The notes under the pieces: model-generated
Seen by the model: only the letters and a program-made list of their open reading frames with translations
Databases searched by the model: none
Told to the model about the DNA's origin: nothing
Source: Eudorina sp. 2006-703-Eu-15
Lineage: Eukaryota > Chlorophyta > Chlorophyceae > Chlamydomonadales > Volvocaceae
Length of the DNA stretch: 64,000 nucleotides
Reading direction: 5' to 3'
Assembly (NCBI GenBank): GCA_003117195.1
Contig: BDSI01000029.1
Span: 809,023 to 873,022, forward strand
Part shown: piece by piece, positions 24,693 through 36,510 of the stretch
Layout: every line of letters starts with the position of its first letter
Numbering within the stretch: position 1 is the stretch's first letter
Position numbers and translations under genes: made by a program

Positions 24693-26578
24693 TGGCCTCT
24701 CGCCCGTTATAACATTAGCGTCGTGCATCGCGAAGGCAGCAGCACGATGAGCGTTCATGCTCGATCTTTGCAGGCAGTGGCGCTGCGTGTGACGAAGATT
24801 GTTGGCGGGCAGATGTTGTCCCGAGGGGTAGGGGGACACAAAGGGAAATTGATGGGCGGGTCATCCTCGGGCCCTTGAGGCAGGCAACAACGCTGGATCT
24901 TGGTTCTTTGTGCTTTCCTGCGTGTGACCAAAGACGCATTAATACTTGATGATTTAGATGGAAGGCCTCTGGAGCAGGATGTACGTGGTTGGGCCTTCAG
25001 CCATCGCACTCGGACTGGGTATTATCTAGTTTGCCAGGCCAGGTATTTCGCTTTTTGTCGTGGGCTACTGTGTAGTCCGCACTCCGTTACTGGTGGCGTG
25101 GGGTGAGAAGCAGTTGATGCTGTGCAGCGTGTTGAGGAGCTTGGAGCGGAATAGGTGGCTGCGTTCGTCGTCGTGCGGCTATCTATCCTGCAAATCGATG
25201 TGAGAGTGCCTCAAGCCATCAGGGAGTTGCACGCCAACGATTGCGACGTGCGTCCGGGCCGCGAGAGCGCAGCAGGGAACTGTATGTCATGCATTTTATG
25301 GGTTCGGCACCATGATTCCTGGTCCGCCAGGAAAACGTCGTTTAGTTGATAGGACTGACTGACTGTCGTGTACATGGTATACGTTTCTTACATGTGACGT
25401 CCACCATGTACATTTCCTGGTCTGGACGTCACCCTGTGGCATTGTGCATTTGAGACTTGGCAGCCACGTCCCTGACACGCTACGGTACGTACGGTATATT
25501 GTCATCGATGTACAGTACCGATCCGCCAGGCACGGGAGTTTGACTTCGTGGGGGGAGAGATGTGACCTAGGTGTCATCAATGGCGCAAACTGTCATCGGC
25601 GCCTGGCACCTCGGGCGCGCTGCAGCCTGGATTGCCAGGGTTAATCGCAGCGCTTGGTGAACACGTCAGTGCCTCGCAGGAACTTCGCGGCGTTGACGCT
25701 CCCCCTATCGCCAGTCCATTGGAAGACCGCTGAGGACGTGGTTACGGGTTCCGTCGTTCTACCACTTCCAAGTGCGTCGCTACTGAAGGCTCGTCTGCAG
25801 GTCAAGTATGTACCAGCTATCTTCAAAATGAGCAGATTCGAAGGTCGGAGCATTGCGGCCGCACGCGATGGTAGTCGGAACAACTGCGATGACTGCGTGT
25901 ATTGGTCCCGACTTGGACCACCCGGCCGTGGCTCTAGTCACAACCGTCACCTTATCCTGGCTGGTCCTCACGTTACAAGCGGTTTACGGTTCACTTGCCG
26001 AGCCGCTTAATACCATTGCCCACAAAAAATGCAGTATGAAACATCGATCCGTCCGCCGTGTCACGAGAAACTTTACGCCCGAACGTTACTGGGCGTATGC
26101 CGCTTCAGCTTTCATGTCACTTCGGCATAATTCCACAGCTCTTGTGCAGCCTGTTCGGTGCGCCAAGGTGGTTTTCTTAGAGTGTGGTGAGGAAGGCTGC
26201 GGCTGTCACCGATAACCCGCGGGGCCCACTGTAACATCATTAATAATAAACCGAAGGAGGCGACCAAAGAATCTTCACAAATATCACGCAAAACAGTAGT
26301 CGCCCACATCTGCTGAAAAGAAGTGTGCTGCTAGAAGCCACACACATCTCGCACCGCAAATACACAAGCAGGCCTCGAAGGCGCCCCTAACCAGCACGCA
26401 CTAGATCTTCATGCCCGCGACTCTTGCAATACTTCACCCATCATCCATCTACCGATTGTATTTACGCTAGCCACATCCCATTGACCGACCAACGCAATGC
26501 AACACCTCGCTGGACCGCATTAGCCTCCAGACGAACTTACACAGGCGAAAACCGCACATTTCTCACAACGCAAATGAT
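24693..26578. other. Convergent intergenic region, zinc finger gene and CAH3
   Basis: It holds the 3' ends of two converging genes. No supported coding sequence. TTACA at 26537-26541 is TGTAA on the minus strand, about 40 bp past the CAH3 stop, and could be its polyadenylation signal. Confidence 0.4.
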
Positions 26579-28546
26579 TTACAGCTCGTACTCCACTACG
26601 CGGCTGTTCAGCAGCTGAAGCGGCCGGGTGTTGGTCGCGTACGTCTTGTTGTCTCCAACAAACCGCATGAACTCCAGAATCTGCGAGCGCAGCGGTCAGG
26701 GTGAGAACGCAATGGCCAGGGTGCCGGAGTGTTACGCAGTAGTTGACGGAAACCATTTGCTTGTGCTTGCTGAAACCAGATCTCAATCAAAACCATCCGT
26801 TCCATGTGGGCTCAACTAGTGAGGTGTACATGTTTAAAACCAATACAGAAAACGTGAATCATGTTGTCACAAACACCATCCATTCTCTACCCAACAGACC
26901 CTCGGACATGGCTTACACGCACCTGGCTGTCCGGGACCTTGATGGGCTGCATGAACACGAACCAGTCCACGCCCTCGGAGCACGGCGGTGTGGTCAGCGA
27001 GCCTGCGTAGTGTACGAACGGCCTGCGAAGGGAGGGAGTTGGCAACGTTACCGTAACAAGCTACCACAGGGCGAAAGATTACCACATGGTCATTAATGAA
27101 GTAGCAGCAACACGTGTGCTCTTTTGCCCCAACCGCCCCAACCGCAGATCATCCGCCTGACCGCACCTGGCCCCGTTCTTCGCCTTCTTGGGCAACAACA
27201 TGAACGGGTTGATGCCCTTGGGTGACGGCTTCTTCGCCAGAGGTGTCTCCGGGGCCACATCGAGCGCGTTCTGCAGCGCGGGGTTCTTGATCAGGCCACC
27301 AGGCTCCAACATGATGCCAAGCACGGCCAGGTTGCCTGCGTTCCATGAGGTGCCAATCGATCACAGTTAGCGCTCAGGTCGTAAAAAGGACGACAGTCGA
27401 CCACGTTAGGCGGGGGATGCGACTTCACACGCGTCACAGTCTGGTGCCGCAGGTGGTGGCGCCTTCAACACGGAACTGAACATCTCCGAACCAAGATGCA
27501 TGCGTATGTGTCTGTGCGAAGCATCAATCAGCCAGGCCAATGCAGATGCCATACCGCAGACACTCAACAGAGAACCCCCAAGCAACACAAGCCGATGTTA
27601 TACCGACGGACGCGAAACAAGACAAGGAAAATGTCCACCAGGCACCATGAAGCCATTCGGGGACCTTCACGTCGCTGATGTTCAACCGAACCCCCCCAAT
27701 GCACCTATCCCAACGCACCTGTGCTCTTATTTTTGTGCACCAAATGCGCCTCCATGGCATAACGCCGGCCGTCCATGGCGTGTTCCGAGGGCGCGTGGAA
27801 ATGGAACTGCAGCAGCTCGAGCTCCATATCCCCAATGAAAGCAAGGTTGCCAGAGGGGAAATTTACCTGGAAGGGCGGTAGGTGCAGATGCGAGTTGAAG
27901 CATGAGGTAATAGGTTAACGTCGGTGGCGATTAACCGCTTTGCGGTTGAGCCAAATCCGCACCTGCATGGTACCGTGCCCAGTGTTGAGCACATCGCACT
28001 TCTCAAAGCTACCGTATGCGAAGTCAAACTCGCCCATCTCCGCATCGACTTTCGGGGCCGAGGTGTTGACTGGAATGTTAATGGGCGACTGCCGCTTGCC
28101 AGTTGCGCACACGCCCTTCCAAGTTGGCGGACCCGCTACTTCACCTAATGGACATAAAGGTTGAGAAATTAGACTGTAGGAACAAATAATGGCAGAACAT
28201 TCGTATGCAACACCCACCATAGCTCCAGCCAGCAGCTTTCGCCTCCCCAGGTTTGCAAATCGGGCACGGACAGCCGACGAACGTTACAACGGACGCTGCT
28301 GCGCCGGTAAGCAACTGTCGGCGGTCAATCAGAAGACGCCCAGTGCTGCTCGACGAGCCAGAGGTTGAGGGCTGCTGTGCATCACTTGGTAAATCAGACG
28401 CACGAACCTGCACCAGCAAATGTTTAGCTGAGCTTATACATAATATCAAGCAGTATATGTAGAATATATGCGCGAACCTTGCATGGCACACGGCGCGCCT
28501 GCCCCCGCTGAAGCGCAGACGCGGTCCTGTCCGCGATGGAGCGCAT
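26579..28546 (-). CDS. CAH3: Thylakoid lumen alpha carbonic anhydrase
   Basis: Seven exons join in phase: 28546-28478, 28407-28218, 28144-27963, 27866-27719, 27335-27167, 27022-26923 and 26680-26579, giving 319 residues. The enzyme interconverts CO2 and bicarbonate. Zinc ligands are the two His of FHFHAPSEH and the first His of AHLVH, in exon 4. SPINIP and LTTPPCSEG are alpha-family signatures. The N-terminus has an Arg-rich transit peptide, then a twin-arginine signal (DRRQLLTGAAASVV) before the Cys-rich GCPCPIC, pointing to Tat export into the thylakoid lumen. This is the layout of Chlamydomonas CAH3, which supplies CO2 to Rubisco from lumenal bicarbonate and supports photosystem II. Sequence from SPINIP onward is very close to CAH3 as I remember it. 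No regulatory element was identified in the long upstream region. Confidence 0.95.
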
Positions 28547-30545
28547 CTGTCCAGTCTATTCTACTCAACAATTGGAACAAATATATATGGATTTACGCAC
28601 GGTGAGTCAGGGCTAACAGCTGCCACTGTCAGAACTCACATGAAGGAACACCATAAGTGGACCGGCGCGTACGACCTCCAACAACGAGTTTCTGCTCCGA
28701 AGTAACGCCATCTTCATGTGGGTCTGCATATTCTAGTCTGCAGATCGCACATTTGCAGAGTTCCTGTATGAGGGTGTCTTTAACATAAGATAAGCTGTGG
28801 TGTTCGACGCTACCTAGTGCAAGTTGCTTACCAGCAGGTTGTGGTTTGGTTGGTTCTGTTCCACACTGCAATAAGCAGGGTTGTACAGCTTGCCTTGCAT
28901 CATAGCATGTATATGCGGGAATCGCCTATCACCGACTCGCTTCCGCAGCATCTCGCCGGTCAGGAGCATTTGACCATTGGAGAGGAGGTCGCACACAGTA
29001 TGAACCCACGCATAAAATTATTGTTCATGTTTTCCAACCGACTGCGCGCTGATGTCATGCAGGCACCGCTTGAAAGGTCCAAGAATATGACCATTACCTA
29101 GACCATGGTGATCTATAAAACAAATGAGAACAATGTTTTCATGATCATTTCATGGAAAAACGATGTACAGGGTTTGGAGCGAGCGTGTAGGGCACCCATT
29201 CAGAGCAATGATTCAGACAGGACTGTTCCGCAAGAGGCCGTTCGAGTAGACACCGAATGCCGAGATTCCAACTGAAATATGTAGAAGTCCGCGTAATGAA
29301 TTAAGAAAACTTGTCAACAAGTCAACCGAAAACCACCGGCACCGAGGTATACATGACTGACATTCCTAACTTGTAGGTTCTTATCAGTGGGTGTGTATAG
29401 GTTTTATAGATTGCATTGTGTATATGACTGTGACTTAATGACAAAGTTATGAGACGCGACCATGCGGCCAAAGAGAGAAGGTTTGCAAACAGCAGAAGCT
29501 ATGCTCATTGATCAATGCTTATTAAAAGTAGCTGGAGGTCACAACCAAAAGTGAACTGCCAACACAATCGGCGTACATGTGCGCTGTGCCACAAATGTGG
29601 TCGCGACCACAACCAAAAAATGCCGTACAAGGAAGTCTCGAATGAGAATTTGTCCCATTCATCTTGACTGAATTGATCTCTCTGGGGGCTAGACAGGCCT
29701 CGTGTACGTAATCTAAAATTTTGCGTGCGTTCTGCTCTTATTGAGACTCTGGCGGCGGCCCACACTTGCCGACTAGCCCGCACTGCCATTTCTGTTGACA
29801 CATCCAATTTGAGAGCTCCAATTAAACGTGGGTGTGCTGGCGTGAACATCTTGCAAATGAAAAGCGCAGCCCTGCCCCGGCACCTCTCCCTAAGTGCTGC
29901 TCCGAGGTGAGGTTGTCTGCAAGCATTAATGCGTATTTATAGTTATCAAGGACAGTTGGTTGCGATGGGCTCTGGATAAGCTGCAAGTATCAAGCGCAGT
30001 CCAAAGTCGCGATTCTCCTACGGTTGCGCAGGCGGTTCGGGCCGACGTCGGCCCGTCCCGGTGCACGCGTATTTGTCATTATTCCGAGCAAAGGCCATGC
30101 GTCGGGCAGCAATGGAAAGGTGAGATACCCGTGGACAAAGCTTCATGGAGTATATGGCTGGGTTGCAACGAGCGGCTGCGTGGCCCCATTTTTTTGCTTG
30201 CCGCGAATATGTTTTGGTGCAGTGTGTCCGTGTGTGCCCAGGGACACGCGGCACCCTAGCGGCTCCCGATGGCTCGGTACCCCGTTGCCCTGGGGTCCCT
30301 TAACAGCTTTCCGGGCCGAATAAATATCCGGCTTCTCTAGGCTGCACGTTCTGTCGTGTATCCCGTGTTCAGCTCCTTGTTCGTTGTTACCAATCTGACA
30401 ACCTTCATTATGAACTCATCCGCGCGGCCTTCGCGCCCCGTCCCCCCCGCATGTCGTCTTCGTTCAGCGAGTTCCGCTCCTGTGGACCTCTTTGCCTGAC
30501 TCGGGCAGCCTCGGGGTCCTGAAGCGCAAGCAGGTACTGGAGGAA
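28547..30545. other. Divergent intergenic region, CAH3 and transporter
   Basis: About 2 kb between divergently transcribed genes, noticeably AT-richer than the neighbouring exons up to about 29990. No reading frame looks like a known protein. It must contain both promoters. The purpose of its length is unknown. The last 130 bases may include an upstream exon of the transporter. Confidence 0.4.
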
Positions 30546-33500
30546 ATGTACTCCAGGGACGCCGCGGAGCCACCATACTGTGAGGACGGGGCCTCGCCGG
30601 CCCTTGTCCCTTCCCCCGGGCCGGAGCAGCAACAGCCTGACCGGCAGGGCTTCACGGGCGCCGCGCCGGAGCAGCAAACGGTTGCAGGACATGGGATAGA
30701 GCAGGGGTTGGAGGGCGGTCAGCGCCAGCAGCCGATGCCTCAACGAACGGGTGTTGCGGCGGCAGGGCGCGAGGACCAAGATCGGGCGCAACAGCCGGAG
30801 GAAGAACTGCAGATGGACCTCTCTGTCCTCAGGGAGCGGATCGCGTCGGCCGCCATGGCGTCCACCTCCGCACGAGCCCCAGCCGCGGCCACCTCGGGCG
30901 CCGGCGCCTACGCCGCCCTCGGATCTGACGGCCCAGTTTCTCGGTCTCAGCACCGCCGGAATTTCCAGCAGCACCAACAACAATTTCATCAGCGGGTGGT
31001 GTCGGCGCCGGTATCGGCGCGCTCCACCAGTGGCGCTCACCGAAGTGGTGCCGACGGCACTGCCGATGTCCAGCTGCTGTCCGAGACTCCTTACCCGCGC
31101 CCTGACCTCCAATCCCATAGTGACGACCAGGTGCAGCATTCCCCGTTGAACAATGGTGCTCAGGGGGTCGCCGCTGAGGCTTCGTCGCATTTCACGGATC
31201 ACCAGCGGGACAACCAGCGGGACAACGCACGACCCCAGTCCCAGCTGCGCCGCCTAGAACACCACAACAGCCACCACATCAGCCACCATCACCACCACCT
31301 GCAAAACAGGAACAGCAACGGGACACAGTACGGGGAAGCCGTGGGGCCAGCGGAGGCGGTGGTGTTGACATCAGCGGAGGCTACCTCAGGTGCTGTACCG
31401 TACAAACCGGCAGCAGCATCAGCAGCAGCGGGGGCGGGTACCTCGCCGACTGCAGCCGCTCGCGACAGCAGCATCCCCGGGTCCATTTGGATCTTGTGCT
31501 GCATATCGGCGGCGCTGACGTGTGCCAGCTGCATTTTCAACACGGCCCTGCCCATCTACATGGTGGGTGCTGGGTGCACGTCACGTCTGTGTGTGTAAAA
31601 GAAAACAGAGTCACGCGCGCGAGAGAGAGTGCGTGTGTGTATGAGTCCACTGTGGGGGGTTGTATGTGTCGGCACTTGGATGGCGACCAGCGTGTCAGAG
31701 TCAAGTTGCCGGGGAGTTCAACGCGACGCGCGCCTCGATCCCCATCTGTGTTCCTTGTTGAAGGAATGGCATCTACACCCGCACCTGCCCGCAGGTCAGC
31801 GAGCTGAAGATGAGCATGCGCTCGATGGGGATGTTCGAGGGGCTGTTGGAGGCCTTCTCGTACGTGGTGCGGATGTGCTCAGGTGCGCCGATGGAAGGCC
31901 TGAGGGGTCCATATGCCCCGGAGGGGGTTGTTCACATTGTTACGCGGTTTCATCTTGGGCAGTCCTGTCGGCCGAAGAACCGCAGCAGCAGCAGCAGCCG
32001 GGCCAGCAGTATGTGCGGGAGGGGGCCGTCGGGATTGGTGCTGGCCGAGACACGACCTACCGCTGGTTGTGTGACATTCAGAAGCTGAAGTGGCTGGCTG
32101 AGAGTATACGAAATTGGCGGAGGCGATGGGTCCTGTTGTTATTTATTTATAATTATTAAGGATGTTACAGCGGATGTTACAGGATGTTATTGCTGATGGC
32201 GCACGCCTTGTTCAGAATCACAACTACCACCCCTTCGTAAGCGGTTTGCAGCCCCGCTTGTATGAACATGTCCACCAATTTCCTATGTTCCCCCCCCCGG
32301 CAGGGCGGTTTATGATTACCTACCAATTTCGTATCCCCTCACCCCCCCCCCGGGCATAAACATGTGCACCAATTTCCTAAACCCCCGGCTGGACTCCTCC
32401 ATACATGCCTCCACCTTCGCGGTTCTCGCGGCTGATGTGGATATGGCCGTTCCGTCTGTACGTGGGCAGGTGTCGTCTCGGACCGCATGACGAGCCGCAA
32501 GGCCGCCATCACGTTGGGCTTCGCTGCGGGCGCGATGGCCAAGTTCGGCATGGCCAGTGCTGGCAGCGTGGGAGTGCTTTTTGCGGGCAAGGCGGTCGAC
32601 AGGCTGGCGAACGGCATCCAGGTGCGGCCCGGTGATTGGGAGATTTGGAAAGTTGTGCGCTTTTCAGGGAGCTGTGCGCTGTAGTGAGTTCTGGTCGAGG
32701 AGCGGGTATCGTCGCGGCCAAGCGGCGGAGAGGCAGGCCAGTGCGAAGCGGGGGCGGAGTTGCGGTCACGGTTACGAGTCACTAAGCCAGCCGGTGCGGA
32801 CGAGGAAGCTGTTTGGAGCGCGTGTGACAGCCGTCTGGGTCTGCTCTAGCCTCATCGGGCGACTCTTTCGTACCGCCCGCCCACGGCCTGCTGGCTGCCG
32901 GGGTCGGCCCAGACGTAATGAAAGCTGTCTTCACATCCAGTTCCGGGGGGGAGTTCCTATGTGGTCAGCCTTCCACTGTCTGACCACATCAGATTCTACT
33001 AATTTCGTCTGAACTACTTTCGTCTTAGTCAACGCTTCGCCGTCTCCTTCCATCCCAACATCGGCGGTTGTCGGTTTGGTGCTCTTCTGAGGGTTCGCTG
33101 TCTTAATTGACAAAAGGGAGAGTTTCGCCGCCAGCACCCCAGGGCCTCGCCCCTCTCTCCCTCTCAGTCACGTGATCCCCTTCACCCATGACAACGCCAA
33201 CGTCTGTCTGTCTACCATTCGTCGCTGGGCCCTCGGCCCCGCATGTCGTGACCGCCTTCCCTCGACCTGCAGGCGGCACCGCGCGACGCCCTCATCGGCG
33301 ACCTGTCCCCCCCTGGAGTCCGCTCCGCCTGCTTCGGCCTCGCACAATCCCTCCGGAAGTGGGGCAGCGCGGTGGGCGCCCTGGCCGCCTTCTTCCTCAT
33401 GAAGGCCTCGAACAACAACTACCAACTGATCTTCTACTCCGCGTCGACAGTCTCCCTGGCGGCCTGCCTCGCCTTCGTGCTGCTCGTGCCCGCGCACAAG

Positions 33501-36500
33501 CGTGATCCAGCCCCAGCTCCAGCCCCGGAGAAGCAAGCGGCCGCAGCTGCGCCAGCCGTCGCGGCGCCCCCGACCGTGACCGGCGCCCCGGCCCCGCCCT
33601 CGACCGCGGGTAACCTGATCACCGGCGTTCAGGAGTTCCTGCGCAGTGTCAGATCTATGGGTGCGGACTTTTACCGGATGTTGGGTGTCATCTCGCTGTA
33701 CGCCTTGGGCCACATCAACGAGAGCCTTCTGGAGGTCGGTGGGGCGCTGGGGTGGCGGGCGTGCCTCCGATGTGTCGGGTTGCGGGGCTGTGACAGAGGG
33801 AGCGGGAAAGATCAAGCATAAGGAAGGGGCGTAGAGAGGGAGGGAGACCGATCCAGCGTAAAGAGGGAGGGAGGGAGAGGTAAGGAGGGAGGAATAGGGT
33901 TACTCCTGGCTCATGCGGGGTTGCTTGGGCGGCCCTATCCGACTGGGGCGTGAGCTGCTGCGTTTGAGGCTGCCGCGTTTCCGCGGCCATCGAGTTGGGC
34001 TCTCCTGCCTGCCTGGGCCCGTAGCGGCGCAGTCGTTGGGGAGACGCTTCCGCACAGATGTGCCTGCCTGCCTGCTTGTCTTGCCTCGCTCCTGCGTTTT
34101 ACTGCTTCGTGTCGGCTGCTGCAGGCTCGCGCGATGGAGGTGGGGTTCGGCAAGGCGGAGGCGACCCTGGTGGTGGCAGCGATAGCGGCAGTGACGTTCC
34201 TGACGGCCTACCCGCTCGGGCTTCTGGACGACCGGTGGGTGGGTGGGTAGGATGGGATGGGGTGTGGGGCGCTTCATGGGTGGATGGGTGCGCGCGTGGG
34301 TAAGGGGCCCACGGTGGAGGTCGGTAGGCGAGGTTAGGCGGAGAATGCAGGTTGGGATGTGTAATAAGAGAGAGAGGGGGAGTCGTGAATACGGTAGGCA
34401 ACTTTTGTTACTTTGTGAGCAGCGCCACGGCTGACAGCATCTTACGTGGATTGCTTGGTCACGTGTTGGATTGCTTGGTCGCGTGTGTTTGTCTGTCAGC
34501 GCGTGTGTGTGTGTGTCGTTGAATATCTCACCGGGCCCGACGCTTGCCAAGGGCAGCTAACCTAGCTCTTAACAGAAAGACCGCCGAAGCATTCTCTCCC
34601 GGATATAACGGGGAGAGGGGCGTTAGGGGCCTCTGTGCGTTTAAAGCGAGGAATTCCGTGTGCGCGCGCGTGTGAGTGTACGGAAACTGAAGCAGGCGTC
34701 CAGGGCGACAGGCGATGATGATAACTCCTGGAATCCGAGTTACCGATGATTATTGCCGACATTGTGTGAACGGCGACAGTGACGTACGTTAAGCTATATC
34801 ACCACAGCGCGCCAGAGGACCGAGGCTGGTGCAGGAGGGCCAGCAGCAACCGCGCAGCATAGTCAAAAAAGGTAGTGATAGGTCGTGTATGTGTGTGTAT
34901 AAGAATGCAACCCGCCCGCCCGCCCGATCCCAGGTGCATATATACTTACCATATAACCTGCAAGAAAATACTTACCATATGTAGGCGCGGTGAACAAGGC
35001 AACCGCGCCACCACCGCAAGGCAAATCACACAGCAAACACTAAATACGGAAGCGCTTCACGCACACAAACGGATTGATTACCGACCTGTGATGTATGTGA
35101 TAAATGATAAGCGTCGTATGTGTGTGTTGTTTAGGCAGGCATAACAGGAGTGCGTGACATGCGAGGGGCCAAGTGGCGCCCGATAGTTGGCCCGTATGCG
35201 CAAATAATATACCCATTGCCCGATCCATATCATAAATGAAAGGCTGCGGTGTCGGAAGAGCGCTGTCGTTTTTGGCGCGCTTTTGGCGCTATTGTCGCGG
35301 AATACTACCAGCTGGTGCGGGTCGGCTGCCTTGGCCACGCAGACTCACACTACAGTGCTGTGCGTGCGTGCGATCCTCGCGTTGTTATCGCATTGTACCC
35401 ACCTGCAAGCAAAACGCCGTATGTGGTGTTGGGGTTACGGTCTGAATGTCCACGAGCTCGTTGCGATCCAGGTCAGTATTGCTTCGCTGCCCTGTTGGTC
35501 CGATGCCTACCCGTGCACAGGTTCGGTGCTGGTACGACATTCGCGGTGGGCATCGGCGCTCTGATTGCTGGTGACCTGGTGCTGCTGCTGAGCGGCACCC
35601 ACCCGCTCGCGCTCTTCGCGTCCTGCCTCTTCCTCGGAGTGCACTGGGCGGTCATCCAGGTGAGGTTGGACGGCTGACCTGCTGTGATCCGCTTGATTTA
35701 TTGGGGGGCCGTTTGGAGTCGCGGGCTGTCAAGTTGCTTGAAGCGCTGTTACACCTGCATGGATAACTGCGATAGAGGGGCGGGGAGGCTGGTTGGCGAG
35801 GGCAAAGTTCCTGGAGGCGGATGTCGGGCCGCGGCCTAGTCGCTGCCCGTGAGGTTTAGCGCGTGGTCAGGATCCTGTGATTGGATGGGTGTCGTACTTA
35901 ATTACAGCGGTTTTACGACTGTGTCGTTGCGGCGGTTTATGCGGATCCGGATCAATTCACTATCGCTGGCATTTGCAGACAGTACGCCATTGCTTCCGAT
36001 GTCTAAAATCGTCATGAAGGTGCTGGCTCGAGCCAGACGCTGTACCGTTTTGCCGTACTGAGATGCCGTACCTTGTGTGGGGTTCATGCGGCACCGCAGG
36101 GCCCGCTACTCTCGATCGTATCCGGCTTGGCGCCCGCGAACCTTCGAGGCACCGCGTTTGGGATCTTCTACACCGTCATGGCAATCACGGCCGTGGCCGC
36201 CAACACCATGTACGGCACCATCTGGCACACTTACGGCGCCAACGCCGCGTTCGCGACCAGTGCCGCGCTCATGGCTGCCGTCCTGACGGCCTTGCCGTAC
36301 ATGCTTCCCGCCAGCGCGCGGCGTGGTGGGGCCGCGGCGCCCACGGGCACCGCTGCGGCGGCTCCAGCTCCGACCGCTGCCACTGTACAGCCGTCGGGTT
36401 CAGGTCCGCTGGCATCTCTTGGCGTGTCGATGACCTCCCTTGCGGGGAATGGGGACAATGGCAACAAGTCGTCAACCTTACTGGGGGCTCCGCTGCCTGC

Positions 36501-36510
36501 GGCGGCCTAA
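30546..36510 (+). CDS. Major facilitator superfamily transporter
   Basis: Seven exons join in phase: 30546-31562, 31795-31882, 32470-32621, 33273-33734, 34125-34234, 35521-35659 and 36100-36510, giving 792 residues. The first 310 or so residues are hydrophilic and rich in Gln, Ala, Ser and His, including a HHISHHHHH run. The first membrane helix follows (IWILCCISAALTCASC). The loop after helix 2 carries an MFS motif A-like GVVSDRMTSRKAA. Further helices include AAITLGFAAGAMAKFGMA, ALAAFFLM, LVVAAIAAVTFLTAYPLGLL, GIGALIAGDLVLLL and FGIFYTVMAITAVAANT. A Pro/Ala-rich loop (about 33500-33610) divides the halves. It is a membrane permease of unknown substrate. No other in-frame ATG is visible upstream in exon 1. 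An upstream exon is possible, because the frame stays open to the left. Its position between two carbonic anhydrase genes is suggestive only. Confidence 0.8.
34640..35415 (+). repeat. Longest copy of dispersed repeat, in transporter intron
   Basis: It fills much of the intron between exons 5 and 6. Its left part matches 14455-14660 and its right part (35138-35415) matches 22140-22437, so it is the most complete of three copies. No coding capacity was recognised and no terminal repeats were found. Confidence 0.5.

Noticed and set aside
26228..26240. CCCACTGTAACATCATT as another LINE tail
   Set aside because: Only a short partial match to the LINE tail, with no target duplication. TGTAA alone is common in these 3' regions.
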